From: Acanthochlamys bracteata
Taxonomy: Eukaryota; Streptophyta; Magnoliopsida; Pandanales; Velloziaceae
Reading direction: 5' to 3'
DNA length: 64,000 nucleotides
Assembly: GCA_019914995.1 (NCBI GenBank)
Contig: CM034134.1
Coordinates: 5,340,463-5,404,462 of the forward strand
Below the pieces are notes generated by a model. The model was not told where the DNA came from. It was given only the letters and a program-made list of their open reading frames with translations, and searched no databases. Of this stretch, positions 10,870 through 22,979 are shown one piece after another (positions within the stretch are counted from its first letter, which is position 1; each line of letters begins with the position of its first letter). Both the position numbers and the translations under genes were made by a program.

Positions 10870-12688
10870 GGTCATATGCTTATGCGTTCATATACATAGT
10901 CAACCAAGCTCAAAGCCTCCACTAGTTTCAATTACAATCGGGGATCCATGCACATGTAGGGATATCATGTCACATAATCTATGCATGATGCATGAGGGAA
11001 CAATAAATGAGAGTTGTGCTCTCATATCTAACATTACCATGTATAATATTGCAATAATCATTACTCTCTATAACCATATTTTACAAATAAATATTATATT
11101 TCATGCAAAAGTTCAAATGACATACATAAAAGTTCATGCAATCTGTTTCTAACATACACTTGCAGGTCACTAGACCTAGGTACACTTGCTACATGCTTAT
11201 TAGTCGCAAGTAAATATATTACGTCATGATTCTTACGTATATGTCAATTCTAAGCATACTAATATGCTAGGCCCAAGGTCTATGGTTATACTTAGCGGAG
11301 GTCATAACTTATATATGTCTAAAATACCTAGTGCATAATTCTTATGCCAAGTTAAGTGCTATGCCATACGTGTAAAAGCATTCTATGCATCTCGTGCACC
11401 TATATATCACAACTCCAGCTTGTATAACATGCAACAGTAGGATTCTTATCAACCATAAAATCTAATCAATTCCTAGCTTGTTATTTTAGTTACTATCACT
11501 GTCCTAATCTTATGTAAGCATGCATACAGATATTTTATTGTATGAAAGATCAAATCTCATTATGCACTGAAATTGGCAAAGTTATGTCGGAGTTTCCAAA
11601 ACAGATGTTACTTGCGTTGAAAACTTAACGGTAAGCTAAGAGAAAAAGACGCAAGTAACCCTCACCTGAAAGTCCATGTAATTCACCTAAATTCGTAAGT
11701 TATCACCAAGCCGCATCACTGGTTCCAAAACTAAGTCCATTCCTAATATAGATGAATGCCATTATTGCTTAATTTGATAACCAAAAACCAAATCACATTT
11801 CCTTAATACAAATCTAAGTCAATATATAAAACCTCATCCGACGCTAAAATGAAATCGAAAACCAACTTCCATGCTTAACCATTAAATTCACGATCAACAA
11901 CTTATATCACTTGACTAGTGCTAAGTCTTGCAGGTTTAGAAAGCTTACCGAATCAAGGATCGATCCTAAATCCAAATTGGCGTTGTAACATGACGACGAA
12001 CTCGCCGATTTCTGATCCAAGAATGCCTGGGGTAAAAATGATGACTGAGCGGCTCAAAAGCATGCTAAATGCACACGAAAGAATATCAAACCCACCTAAG
12101 CTTGGGGTCTGCCGGCCTGCCGGAATCCGGCAAATTAGGGTTTTTGCCGGAGTCGACATTCAAGCATCCAGAAGGTGCAGCGGTTAAAGTGTAACCGAAG
12201 AAGCAACATGGAGAAGCCGGCGAAGGACGCCGGTGGCCGAAAATAGGCGGATCGACGCACCCGCACAAGGCTCCCACAAGTTGTTCGTCGGAGATGAAAT
12301 CGCCGAAATTGGGCAAAGGAAAAGCCATAGCGAGAAGAGAAAAGAGATCCCAGCAAGTCGTCGCCGTCGAAATGCTGACGAAACACCCGGCCGAAGTTGG
12401 GGGTTCTCATTCGCCACAGGCGAGTGGGTGAATCGGCTCACCCGAGCACGCCGATAAGGAGAGAAGGGCAACGAAGAGGGAAGAATGAAAGAGCCAAGCT
12501 GAAGAGGATGGTCACCGGCCGGAGAGACATGTGGGAGACAGATGCAGGCAGAGAGGAGTCGAGGTCGAGAGAGAAGAAAATTAAGAGGGAAATAATAGAA
12601 AGTTTAGGAGTAAGGAGAAAAATAAATATGAGTGCTTTGGGCTTTATGTTCTAGTGGGCTTAGGCTTGGATTTATATGGGGTGTTACA
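10870..12688 (-). mobile_element. TGTAACACCCC element (Ty3-type LTR or LARD), minus strand
   Basis: Reading the minus strand from 12688, the unit begins TGTAACACCCC, a start common in plant Ty3/gypsy LTRs. It continues through a CT-rich leader (12650-12470) and a GC-rich stretch (12470-12090) with several overlapping open frames, including an 80-codon one at 12328-12086 that contains ACCCTAATTTGCCGGA-like words. It then passes donor-like GGTAAGC near 11950 into long AT-rich non-coding DNA. The far end was not located. The overlapping frames are more likely a transcribed leader than a gene. The family assignment is inference from the start motif and layout. Confidence 0.45.
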
Positions 12689-13059
12689 TGACATGCATCA
12701 GGATGTACCATGATGACATAAGATTCATAAGATGATTTTGGGGTCATGCAATGGTGTCAACTTGTGCTGTATGGTCGACAATGTTGTCAAAACTCGTCAC
12801 ATTTTGTTGTTCGTCCTCTCCATTTGACAATACTCTCCCTTCGTTTTTTATCACGGCCCCCACAAGTAAACCAATTGATTTCTTTGTTTCTGATTTTTGT
12901 CTTAGAAAGGATCCACTATCCAACTTATGTTATACAAGTGTTTTTGCTTCTAAATGTGTTTGATTTTGTAGTTCTAGAATCATGTTAATATTTTTTCCTG
13001 ATTTATATAGTTCTTTACTTCTTGTGTGTGAGGAGAAATTTTCTACCACCATATGACCA

Positions 13060-13295
13060 TTTCATGACATAACGATATTATTACGATAATTTCTTAGCAA
13101 AACGTCGAGAATTTAAGATGAAAACTTCATTATCTTTTCACTAACATTTCGACCAATTTTGTAAAAAACGTTCAGACGTTAGGTCATATGTAAACTAATT
13201 TTCTGTCGTATCATGTCATGATGATCGTAAAATGGTCGTAGGACTTCATACCGTACCCTTGGTAATTGGTAGGTCGATAACATAGTTGATATTAT
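13060..13295 (-). repeat. dispersed repeat R2, inverted copy
   Basis: The reverse complement contains CTATGTTATCGACC, CTAACGTCTGAACG, TTTACAAAATTGGTCGAAA and a block like CTTAAATTCTCGACG, matching 9255-9455 closely. The remainder of 12690-13478 holds no gene that I can see. Confidence 0.55.
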
Positions 13296-13478
13296 GGGTT
13301 GAGGGTTTTATTAGTAGATAACTCGTTGATACCCAAATTGTATGATGACGACACAACTTTTCTTCAAATTCTTATTTTAGTAATAATATGTCAATATTAG
13401 AAAACCACCTTGATATTACATAATTGAATCATTTCACATACCAATTCAACAAGAATAGTTTTATAGATTTGTGAAGTT

Positions 13479-13911
13479 TCCACATCTAACGTCTTCACCG
13501 ATGAAGAGTTTGATCTAGCCATTTCCGGCAAAGTGGAAGACAGCAATAACGGCAATGGCAAGCGAAACAAGCAAGCAAGAAGGATCTAGCGATGATGTCG
13601 ATGCGGTGGCGATAGGGAGCGGCCACCACGGCAGCGAAGGAGCGACCTTCTGCAGATTATCGGTGTAGAAAATCATGTATTAGCGAGTCTTTCTACGGAG
13701 GTGTTCAGTGTAGAAGATCAAGAATCAAGATTTTCGGTGCAAAAGGTCACACCTCTCCTACCGCTCCATGCCGCCATCGCATCAGCACCATCATGAGATC
13801 CTTCTTCTCTCTTTGCCCGCTTGTTTCGCTTGCCATTGCTGTTAGTGCTGTCTTCATCTCATTTGCAATGGTCGGATTGAACTCTTCGTTGTTGAAGACG
13901 TTAGATGTGGA
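13479..13911. repeat. inverted duplication, hairpin-forming
   Basis: Arm 13479-13622 and the reverse complement of 13761-13911 align nearly end to end. Both start TCCACATCTAACGTCTTCA, both contain GGCAATGGCAAGCGAAACAAG or CAATGGCAAGCGAAACAAG, and both end with GGAGCGG. I judge identity at roughly three quarters, by eye. The spacer is about 138 bp. The arms are GC-richer than the surroundings and look derived from coding DNA, but neither arm holds a clean long frame. Transcripts from either strand could form a long imperfect hairpin. Confidence 0.75.
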
Positions 13912-14316
13912 GCTTGATGCTGATGATCTCTACTTGCAGAGTTCATATACACCACTGACGTAGCTTGAATGTGATGTTCTTTGTGCCACTCTATTCTCCA
14001 TTTTATAATAGTGCCCATTAATACGGGGATTCCTGAATTACGAACACTAATGTTTGGTGTATTTTCCCTACTTTTCAACTTCTCATTTCCAGAGACCCTA
14101 CCGCAGTATTCCAGATATAAAGCTTATGAGGGTACAATTCTAGCTATAGCTTGTAAAATGTCGCATTTATCTTTATCTAGGGTAATATTCCACTCGTGGC
14201 TCGTAGCAGTGGCATTTACCTATGCCATTGTTCCACTTCCCATTAAATGCATTTCAAATACTTCAAGTGGGAGATGAAAACTTTGGAAATTATAATGCAT
14301 TACAATGTGCATAAGC

Positions 14317-14828
14317 TGTTGGATATAAATACACTTTGATAAGCTTCTAATCAAGCAGTCCACAAGTAGCTGTTGGTCGTCCACCATTTAGTCCAACATA
14401 GCTCTTAAGGTAGTTATGTCCAGATTCATTCTAACTACCATAGGAAGTTATGCTAAGGAACTAATGCCAAAGAGTTACTTTGTAGAGTTAGTTATTTAGT
14501 GGACTAGCTACCAAAGGATTTTTTTGCATCCTATATATATGTCCCAAATGTGTGGAATTTGGAAGAAAGCATGCAAAGAGAGAATGCAAGTTGAATGCAA
14601 GCAAGAAAAGCAAAGTTGTAAGTATACATTGTATCTCATCGCATAGTGATATTTCTTTTGGTGTGACCACACCACCGTGGGGTTTTTCTCGTTTTTCCTC
14701 ACGTATATTTTTGTGTTGTGTGATTGCCTTATTTATCTTTAACAATCTCAACTTGGATTGCAAGATCCTAGTGTGTGCTATATATTCCGTTGTGCTATTT
14801 TTCGTTAGTGCATACTACCGTATTTACA
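14317..14828 (+). repeat. 5' LTR of copia element
   Basis: Starts TGTTGG at 14317 and ends ACA at 14828, five bases before a tRNA-Met-type primer binding site. A TATA-like CTATATATAT lies at 14531-14540 and would serve as the element promoter. About 512 bp is normal for Tork/Tnt1-like LTRs. The left boundary is tentative because no second LTR is available for comparison. Confidence 0.6.
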
Positions 14829-14833
14829 ATAAG

Positions 14834-14845
14834 TGGTATCAGAGC
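14834..14845 (+). other. primer binding site, initiator tRNA-Met
   Basis: TGGTATCAGAGC is the classical plant copia primer binding site, complementary to the 3' end of initiator tRNA-Met. It sits between the LTR end and the gag start codon at 14860. Confidence 0.9.
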
Positions 14846-14859
14846 TTACGGTTTTTCTG

Positions 14860-16039
14860 ATGGCAAACAAGTTTGAGATTGAAAAATTCAATGGGAGCAA
14901 CTACCCATTGTGGAGGATGAAGATTTTGGCAATTTTAGCCAAAGAAAATTGCTTTGCCGCTCTAGAGGATCGTCCCAACGATATTACGGACGATAGATGG
15001 CAAAAGATGGAAAGATATGCTATGGCTAATCTACATCTTTCTCTTGCTGATCATGTGCTTCTTAGTGTCTCAGAACTAAAGACCGCAAAAGAGGTTTGGG
15101 AAAAGCTTGAGAAAATTTATGCCAAGAAGTCAAGGCAACATGCTATATTCTTAATGCGAAGTTTGTATTCTCTTCGCATGACTGAAACTTCTTCTGTGGT
15201 TGATCATCTTGGTGCAATGGAGTCTCTTTTTTCTCTCAATTAACAGCATTAGAGAAGAAGATAGAGACTGATGAGCATGCCTTGATTCTACTCCAAAGTC
15301 TTCCATGTTCTTATGATCAAGTTGTCATAAATCAAACAGGTAACAACGACTTGAAATCACTTCTTTATGAAGATGTCGTTGCAACTGTTCTTGAAGAAGA
15401 AGGTCGTCGAAAGGACAAGATTGATATTGTGCCTGGTGAACAACAACCGAAGGTTTTGTTGTTGGCACAAGATAAGAAAAGGAAGAGGAATTTTGGAAGT
15501 AGTGGCACGGGGTAGCAAAATAGGAACAAGCGGCAAGTAAAATGTTTTACTTGCGGAAAGCTTGGGCACTACAAGCGTGAGTGCAAGTCGTTGGCGAAAG
15601 GAGGAAGAACAGAAGCCTCCAAGTCTGAAACATGTGTGGCATATAACTCGGATGAGGGCGAGGTTTTAGTTGGCGAAATAGCAATTGTTACCGAAGACGA
15701 GGCCAAATTTCCTGATGTCTAAATTTTGGATTCAGGAGCATCTTGGCACATGACATCCAGAAAGGATTGGTTCCATGAGTATGAAGTCATTTCTGGAGGT
15801 AACGTACGGATGGGAAATGGCCAAGTCTTGAAGGTTATTGGAGTTGGTTCCATCATGCTCAAGGGAGAAGATGGAAGGATTCGCCTCATCCGTAAGAGAG
15901 TGGCATTATGAAGGTCATCCAGGATGGGTAAGAAATCTTGAAGGGAGAAAAGATCGGTTCCAACTTGTACCAAGTGCTTGGAGTGACACTATCACATGGA
16001 GATGCAAGTGTGGCATCCGGCACTAGTTTAGAGGAGGTA
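14860..16039 (+). pseudogene. Tork/Tnt1-like copia gag-protease fragment
   Basis: The frame starts MANKFEIEKFNGSNYPLWRM at 14860, typical of UBN2-type copia gag. It stops at 15241, resumes at once (ALEKKIETDEHALILLQ), and includes a CCHC zinc knuckle (CFTCGKLGHYKREC, about 15541-15585). The protease motif is DSGASWHMTS at about 15728. A stop lies just before the protease motif and more follow. Gag-pre-integrase similarity (GEKIGSNLYQVLG) ends at about 16039, and integrase, RT, RNase H and a 3' LTR are missing. This is a 5' fragment of a once full element, coding-dead. Confidence 0.9.
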
Positions 16040-18318
16040 AGCCATCTCGTGTCTCAACCTGTTCAGCTTTTCACTAGTTTTTGATTTTCCACAAATTGGA
16101 CTGAATGCTGCTTTGGCTGTTTGAACTTGAGGCTACGGCTGCACTAATATGGTTGGCTGCATAATGAGATATGCATCGTCATCCTCTAATACTCCCGCTA
16201 GTTACTTATTATGAACTTGAGTTAGAAGTGCTATCTTCAATTTCTTCGTTGGCGGCAATTCCCCTATCTATTATGATCCAATAGATGGAACTAAACTACC
16301 GCCAATGCTAAGACATCCATCCATCTCCTAGTACTTAGGTGCTCGCTCTTCATTAGACAGGAGTATCTAATCCCTACGACATACATTCAGAAGTCTTCTT
16401 CTAATACTCTTGCCTATTAGTTGTTATGATATGTTAGAAGCATTAGTTAATAGACAGAACAAATAGCGTTATCTTTCATCCATTTGTAGTTATGTCAAGT
16501 AAAATAAAAGTCTAAGAAATACGCAAATTTTCTATTCGCACTATTTTGAAGTTTTAATTTGTTATGGTGTCATTTTCGGCAGAAAAGAAAAATAACCGAA
16601 GGAGAATAGTATGGTCTTGCTCCAATCCAAACAGAAAAAGACGACCTTATACGACCTCCTTTGGGCTTTGGTCGATCTTGTTTGAGCCTTTTCCGACCTT
16701 CTTCAGTTTTGTCAGACTTTCTATGGTCTAAATGGTCGCATAGACGATGTCCCTTCGTTAAGTTTTATACGCCGATAGCTAATGGATACCCAAATGTTCT
16801 ATTGTTGGGCTTTTCTTTTTAAATTTTTTGTTTTCAAATTAATATGTACATAATGACAAATAATGTTGTGGTTGGAGAAGTTGTTGTGCTGGTATTTGCA
16901 TGGGCTTACTTATTGGTGCTGTTTTGACCTCTGAAATACTTGATGCTGAAGGGCGCAATGTGAAGATAAAGCTTCTTTCAAAAAATAAGCATGATAAAAT
17001 CACAATTGTGGTAGGGCATGCTGTGTTTAGCCAGTTTTGGTATTGTATTGCTAACCGTTTCTATATTGTATAAACCTTGCTTTCTCCCCCACTGTATTCA
17101 TTGAACTTAATTATGATATGGAAGTACCCAGATTTGAGTTCATGTAATAAGGGACATTCAATGTCAAAGGAATACAATTTGATGTATTTTGTGGTCTATA
17201 GTATTGTAATGTCAATTATAATGTTAGTGTATATATGGAACTATAATATATATTGTGGCTTATAATATAATAATATCAATGTAATATAAATATCTATTTT
17301 GTTGCATGTCAAAATGTAATGCTGATTTTAAGGTTAGTGTAATATAAATATAATATATTTTGTGGCATTGAGTATTACACGATATTATGCATTATAAGTT
17401 TGATATGTTTTGTGACATCTACAAATTTGTAGTTCGCATTATTATTATAATATCATATTTTTAATGTTATATTCGTACTGTTTTAATTAAGTATGTTATA
17501 TAATTATTAAATCTTATATACAGATTATAAAAGAATCTTAACTAAATAAATAGTTAGAAGAATTTATTATTTTTATTTTTAATTTTTATAAATATTATAT
17601 ATCACTTCTAACTTACTTTAGTTCTCACTTTTAAATGCAATTGAAATAAAAATATTCAAGTCTACTTCCACCTCACTTTCGAAATCAATTGAAACATAAA
17701 AATTGAACTCTACTACCAACCCTAATGCTTATGGAGAATTCTTTGACTCTTTAACTTTTGGGTAATTTCAAGCCAAAAGAAAATTTCTTTGAATCTTTGC
17801 GACCTGTGCTTTCAGGAGCCAACCATTGGTTAGCATTGGACGACCTCCAAGATGCATGTGCTTTAGTAGCGGTGGACGACCCCTTATAGTAGATTGATAT
17901 GAAATTTGTTTTCCTCAGACACCCATTTCAAATCTTCCTTTCTGTAGACGCTTTAAATCGTCATTGACCGATATACTCTCCTACTCTCATATTTTGACTA
18001 CTCCCGTTCGAGTAGAGAATCATTTCCTTGCTCATTTCCAATGCTCATTTCCACCAATAATTGTCTCCTCCCCTCCCCCCCCTAATCCTCTCTCCTCTGC
18101 AACATTTCCAACACAGTTGTAAATTCTCCTAATTTCTATAGTGAACTACCTCGCACTCAACGATTAGCCTCTTGTGCGTCAGTCACGTCGACTCTCAAGC
18201 GAAGGTTATCGCTGTCGTTCAGAAGGAACTCACGAGATATGCTGAGTTCCTCATCTCCGTAGTGTTTTTGGGTTTGTTATTTTTAGAAACAACTGTTTGT
18301 TATTAATATAGAAGGCAT
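16040..18318. other. non-coding DNA, probable element flank
   Basis: No gene is recognised. The stretch contains repeat R1 copy 3 (16470-16640), then a run rich in TCGACC/CGACCT words (16650-16760 and 17810-17890), similar to 6330-6500. An AT-rich region follows at 17080-17760. A CT-rich leader at 18050-18120 precedes the Ulp1-type pseudogene, so part of this may be the 5' end of that element. Confidence 0.4.
16470..16640 (+). repeat. dispersed repeat R1, copy 3
   Basis: Matches 10580-10760 over most of its length: TCCATTTGTAGTT, AAAAGTCTAAGAAATACG, TTTTGAAGTTTTAATTTG, ACCGAAGGAGAA and GGTCTTGCT. Confidence 0.65.
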
Positions 18319-21080
18319 GGAGGCTTTGAAGGAAACTTAGCCAAAAATGTGTCAAGATAACCCTTTATGAGAACTTGAAAAAAGTTTGCGAAGAAATCCG
18401 AAGTAAAGAATCTCAAAAACAGACAAGGATTAAAATGCTGGAGTGTCTTGCTTTGGGGACATCATCCTAAGTATGCCCATGCTTCCAGCTTGCAATTAGA
18501 TAATCCATTAGGCCCTCCTACGGGGGGATGTTGATGGAAGAAGATAGGGTAGGATGTCTTTCACAATAGAAGGAAGAAAAGTGGAGTTTGGTCATGAAGA
18601 GTTCCACCGTATTACCGGGATGCATGAGTGACGTTGGTGATGCTTTTGCACCGAAACACAACAAGAAGACGAAGGGAGCCACTCGTGAGAAATTCTTCCA
18701 AAATGTAAATGATAGCGAGTTGAACAGGAGATTGCTAGAGTCTAAGTATAAGACTTAGGCCATGAATGTGTGCCTGAGGATTTCCTCAAGATGAGCTTGT
18801 TTCTATTTTGTCGAAGTCGGAAAATTGAGCAAATCGAAGCATTTCCAGCTCGACTTGGGGTTGTTATAGTTGGTTGATGATTGATCTGCCTTCTATAGCT
18901 TTCCCCTAGTAATTATAAGTTACGCGCTCACGGTTGATTCTCTACGGAAGGCCTTAGAGAAATGATCCATCGCAAACAACCACTAACACTCTCGAGGGCC
19001 TACCATATGCGTTTGCAGTAAGCTATACTGTTCTTATACAATTCATGAATTCGTTTTGATTGTTAGTATATGCCACTTGTAGATCTAACTTGAGATTTGT
19101 TTTTTACTCAAATGTTGCTGGTTTAGGTGTATAAAGCCTTTCCTGGTGTGGCTAACGCTTTTACTCTTACCAATGAGGAGTTCACAGAGAATCTTCCGCA
19201 TTGTTTAAGTATAAGGGCAACCCATCTGGGAATTCAGCTGCTGCTAGAAGTCTCTGAGATTTATTTGCTGAACTCGAGATAGCAAGCCCTTATTTTTTTA
19301 AATAGACTACTATATCGTGTTAACTCCATTCATAATAATAGCTTACAAACCTTAATAATCGCGCAGGACTGGTCAGAGAACATCAGAGTTGATGTTGACG
19401 ATGCAAATCCTTCGACAAAGCCACTACGACTCTAAATCAGTTCCTCATTTTCAAACTTCTGAGGACAGTGTAGAAGCTCCAGTATACGTCCATGCGCTCA
19501 AGTAGCACATCAGAACAAGTGACAATAACTGTCAAGGCACGGAATGGAGGAGTTGAAGGCGATAAAGGCCATGGTTGCAGAAATGAAGGAGTTGAAGGCA
19601 CAAATCGAGGCCAAGTCCACTGATATTTTGGCGAAGATGAAGGAGCTGAGATTGGCTATCAAAACACCTCCTCCGCAGGGATGGAAGAAGCGAGGGGTTA
19701 CAACCGCTGATCATTGTAGAAAAGAAAGCCCCCCTGGACGAAACGGGGGTATCTCCACAAAGGAGGATTCTCCTCGTCGAGAACCAACGAAGGGTTCTTT
19801 GCACGTAGTCAACGTAGAAATGAAAGTTTTACAGGAAAGTGAAGGGCCTCAAGGAGAAAGAAGTGAGGAAGATATCATAGACGGAGAAGCCCCTGACGTC
19901 GACCATAGAATAAGAAAAGGGTCGCTATCTTGAGAAGTCCTTACGCTGACCCATTACTTAAGAGGGGAAGGAGCCGACCACTATGCAGCCATATATTCCG
20001 GATAGGTTGCCTTTGAAAGATAATGTCACCCATTTGCAACAATGGTGCAGCAACAGATCAAGAGCAATGAATATAAAATTCAATTAACTACTTTTTACAA
20101 TTGGTGGTTCTTCACCAGCTTTTGCAACCTCTAAGATGTGGATAGCGACGGAGGTAATGCTTCCATTGTCAAATAGTCCACACATACAAACTTTCAAATA
20201 GTGTATATAGTATTTATATATTCTATTTGTCTTATATTGTAGCATCTAGATAAGGCTGTGTACTAGCTACGAAAAGAATTATCTAAGCCTGAAGCGTCCG
20301 ATGGCGAATGTTGGGTCATCGACTCAATGTTTGTGATAAATTCGTAAACTGACGTAGTTACAGGATTTGAATCAATACAAAATTTGTTAACGTTAAGTGA
20401 TTTTATAGCAATGTTAGAATTTTAACGACTGAAGTAATATTGCAGCAATCCTTGGAAGATTATTATAAAATGTATGCACAGAAGCAAAAATGACAGAAGA
20501 AAAAGGCTCAGTATATGCCCCAGAACAAATGTAGTTATGATATACCACGAGGACGCTATCCGCTTGGCGATGATACTGCCAAACCATAGGCAGTGGTTGG
20601 AAGAGTCGTCCTCCCTATCAACATTAGGTAGGGGCTTTGGATCGCGGTCGAGCTATTTCTTCGAGACCATGTGATCAGATTGCACAACTTGAAGAAGGAT
20701 TTTAATTTGAGGGGAGAGCTTGATTTCTTGCGACTTGGTCTCTCTCCAGCTTTGGAGAAACATAACATCTGCTCTAATGGGATCATTGGACTATAATCTA
20801 GGTTGACGTTCCACAACAATCGAATGGGTAAGTTTTTACATTCTAGTTGAATCTTTGTATTCATGTGTCGATGAAAACTAAGCAACTAAGTTGTGGGTTT
20901 GTTTCTTATTGCAGTGGTGATTGGAGGGCCTTTATATTGATGTATCTGGAATATCTTTGTGTTGGTGGGGACTACAACTTGATCACACAGGAAAGAAAAC
21001 CCTAATTCAGACTCAAGAAAATGGTCAACCTCTTTAATCTTTGCAATGCTGTTGCCGATACTCTAGATGAGAAGCGCTAA
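18319..21080 (+). pseudogene. MULE-borne DUF1985-Ulp1 (C48 protease-like) pseudogene
   Basis: From about 18560 the sequence encodes a decayed DUF1985 domain (RMSFTIEGRKVEFGHEEFHR, then pieces resembling FYFVEVG, SFPLVIISYALTVDSLRKA and HSRAYHM up to about 19010). After an intron-like gap at 19020-19125 it resumes (VYKAFPGVANAFTLTNEEF). A Lys/Glu-rich linker is open from 19544 to 19933. A C48 Ulp1-like block follows (VVLPINIR, LWIAVEL, FLRDHVIRLHNLKKDF, then MYLEYLCVGGDYN) and ends with DTLDEKR and a stop at 21080. Plant MULEs of the KI/Ulp1 class carry this pair. The catalytic His of the usual HW motif reads L, and the Cys of GDCG reads W, so it cannot be an active protease. Many stops and indels are present. 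Confidence 0.8.
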
Positions 21081-21191
21081 CCGTTGTTAGAAAATGAATT
21101 GAACAAGCTTACGTTCTAAATAAACAGACATGAAAATAAGTGGTTACATTTGGAATTGTAAATTTTGATTTCACCTGTAAATATTAGTTTT

Positions 21192-22682
21192 TGTTGAATC
21201 ACTTGCAAAATCAACTCAAGATGGGAGGGGTGAATTGAGTTGATAAACAAAAATTTTTGTAAAAGAAATACTAGTACAGATAGCAAGCTTTCAGCAGGCT
21301 GTGAGCAATCCTATATCCTGCAGGTAGAGATTATCATAGTATGTATTGTAACTATATAGATTAAGATAAGACTACACAGAGTATTTACGTGATTTGACAA
21401 ACTTCTTTGCCTAAATTCACGGATGCTCTACCACAAGAGCTGAAGCTTCACTAAACCTTTAACAAAGCTACATTCACTAAGAGCTAAGTGCTTCACCAAG
21501 CACACTTGATCTTAAAGGTTTCTTTACAAAGACAACCTATCACAGCGTACTAGATATTATAGTCCCACTGGCTGATTTGCTAGCGATGTTACAAAATTTA
21601 AGAAACTCTACCAAACTCCAACCGAGCTTCTTTGACAAGTGCACCAAGCACTCTATCACACATTTACAAAAAAAAAATAAAAAAAATTGAAAGGGCAAGG
21701 TTAAGCACAAGATCAATCTTAATATAATTAAATGAACTTAAAGTTTTCTATTGAGATGATTAAACATGTTGCTGAAATTGATGCTCAGTAAGTGATTAGT
21801 AGCAATAGGAGTTTCTTCACTTGAAAGCTTGAGTCTATATAGAGCAAGTTTGTTTTTGAATTTTTGCTTGATATCTCTCTTGTATCTCTGTTCTTTAGCC
21901 CCTCTTCTTCTTATAGCGTCTTTTGTTTTAAAGGTGGCTGAATCTTCCCGTTGAAGAAAATTTCCAGTTGATGTCTACATGAAGTGGCAAGTTTCTAAGA
22001 TAGAAATGAAGATGTGCTCAGTGATTGATCAGCTGTAGCAAGAATTTTTTTAGGTAATCTAGTGCAACTCTTGCATCAGCATTAAATGCAGGGCAGAAGG
22101 GAATTTGAAATTCTTGCTTGATCGCTCTAGATTTTTTCCCGTTGATGTATCTTGATTTAAGTTTCTTTAGCTGAGTTGGCTTGCATTGATTTGCTATTAC
22201 TTGCTGAGTGGACAACTTTAAATGATGTGAATCCCAACAGTTTGAATTTGTTTTGTTGCTTTCCGCTGTGTTTAGTATTTCTGATTTCTTGCTTTTCTTC
22301 TTTAAGATTGAACATGAGTTATCTTGTGAATAACGATAAAGGTTGACTCAATGTTGATCTTTTATAATGTGATGTGTAGTATGCTTCAGCAATATGTATG
22401 TCTGTAAGATCTGGAAGTGGAAACCTATGCAGAATCCTCGTTGATAAACCTAATCCTCTGTTTTGTGTGTTATAGTTAAAATCTCACATAGGCAGGACCT
22501 GAGCAGCTGGCAGTTTTGTGACTGTGGTTTGACATACCTGGCTTATTGCCTGCTAGATATAGAATAGACATATTTTATGAGTTCCTATAGAACTTGATTT
22601 CTACTTATCAGTACAACTTAAATCATAAACCATAATTTCAATTTATTATTATCATCAAAATCAGCCTTTGGGAGTACCAACA
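21192..22682 (-). repeat. 3' LTR of SIRE-like element
   Basis: On the minus strand it starts TGTTGGTACTCCC at 22682 and ends GTGATTCAACA at 21192, 1491 bp. It aligns with 27591-29485 once the MITE there is removed. It contains the conserved region around 21390-21420 (TTTGACAAACTTCTTTGCC), typical of this LTR class, which often reads GTGGTTCGGCAA. The boundary is supported by the 46485-46868 solo LTR, whose corresponding end also starts TGTTAGG on the plus strand. Confidence 0.9.
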
Positions 22683-22697
22683 ATCTCTCCCTTTTTG
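22683..22697 (-). other. polypurine tract
   Basis: The minus strand reads AAAAAGGGAGAGAT immediately before the TGTTGG start of the 3' LTR. This is the expected position and composition of a plus-strand priming site. Confidence 0.8.
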
Positions 22698-22979
22698 ATG
22701 ATGACAAAACAATTAAGAATAATTGATTTATGTATGCTAGAATAATCTTAATCAAATATACCATTTGAATAAATTAGAGAAATTTTTTTTCTCCCCCTCA
22801 CATGATCCACATAAAACAAAATTTACCTGTGTGTGTATAACTCCCCCTTAATTTATGCATTTCTTTTGTACCTGTAATATCAAGTATGTGTGGCCTCTCT
22901 GGCTAACGTGCCGTATATACATGTGCACAATGATTTTGCACAATAATTCTATCTCCTCTCCTCCTTTTTGTCATCTCAA

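Noticed and set aside
11980..12000. TGTTACA on the minus strand near 11990 as the LTR end of the 12688 element
   Set aside because: Only a 7-base match to the inverted start, with no primer binding site or second copy to support it.
12086..12654. Several overlapping ORFs of 60-95 codons in GC-rich DNA
   Set aside because: Multiple frames on both strands are open at once, and the stretch sits in the leader of a TGTAACACCCC element. GC content explains the lack of stops, and no domain is seen.
14834..14845. tRNA-Met-related sequence as a tRNA gene
   Set aside because: It is only the 12-base primer binding site of the copia element.
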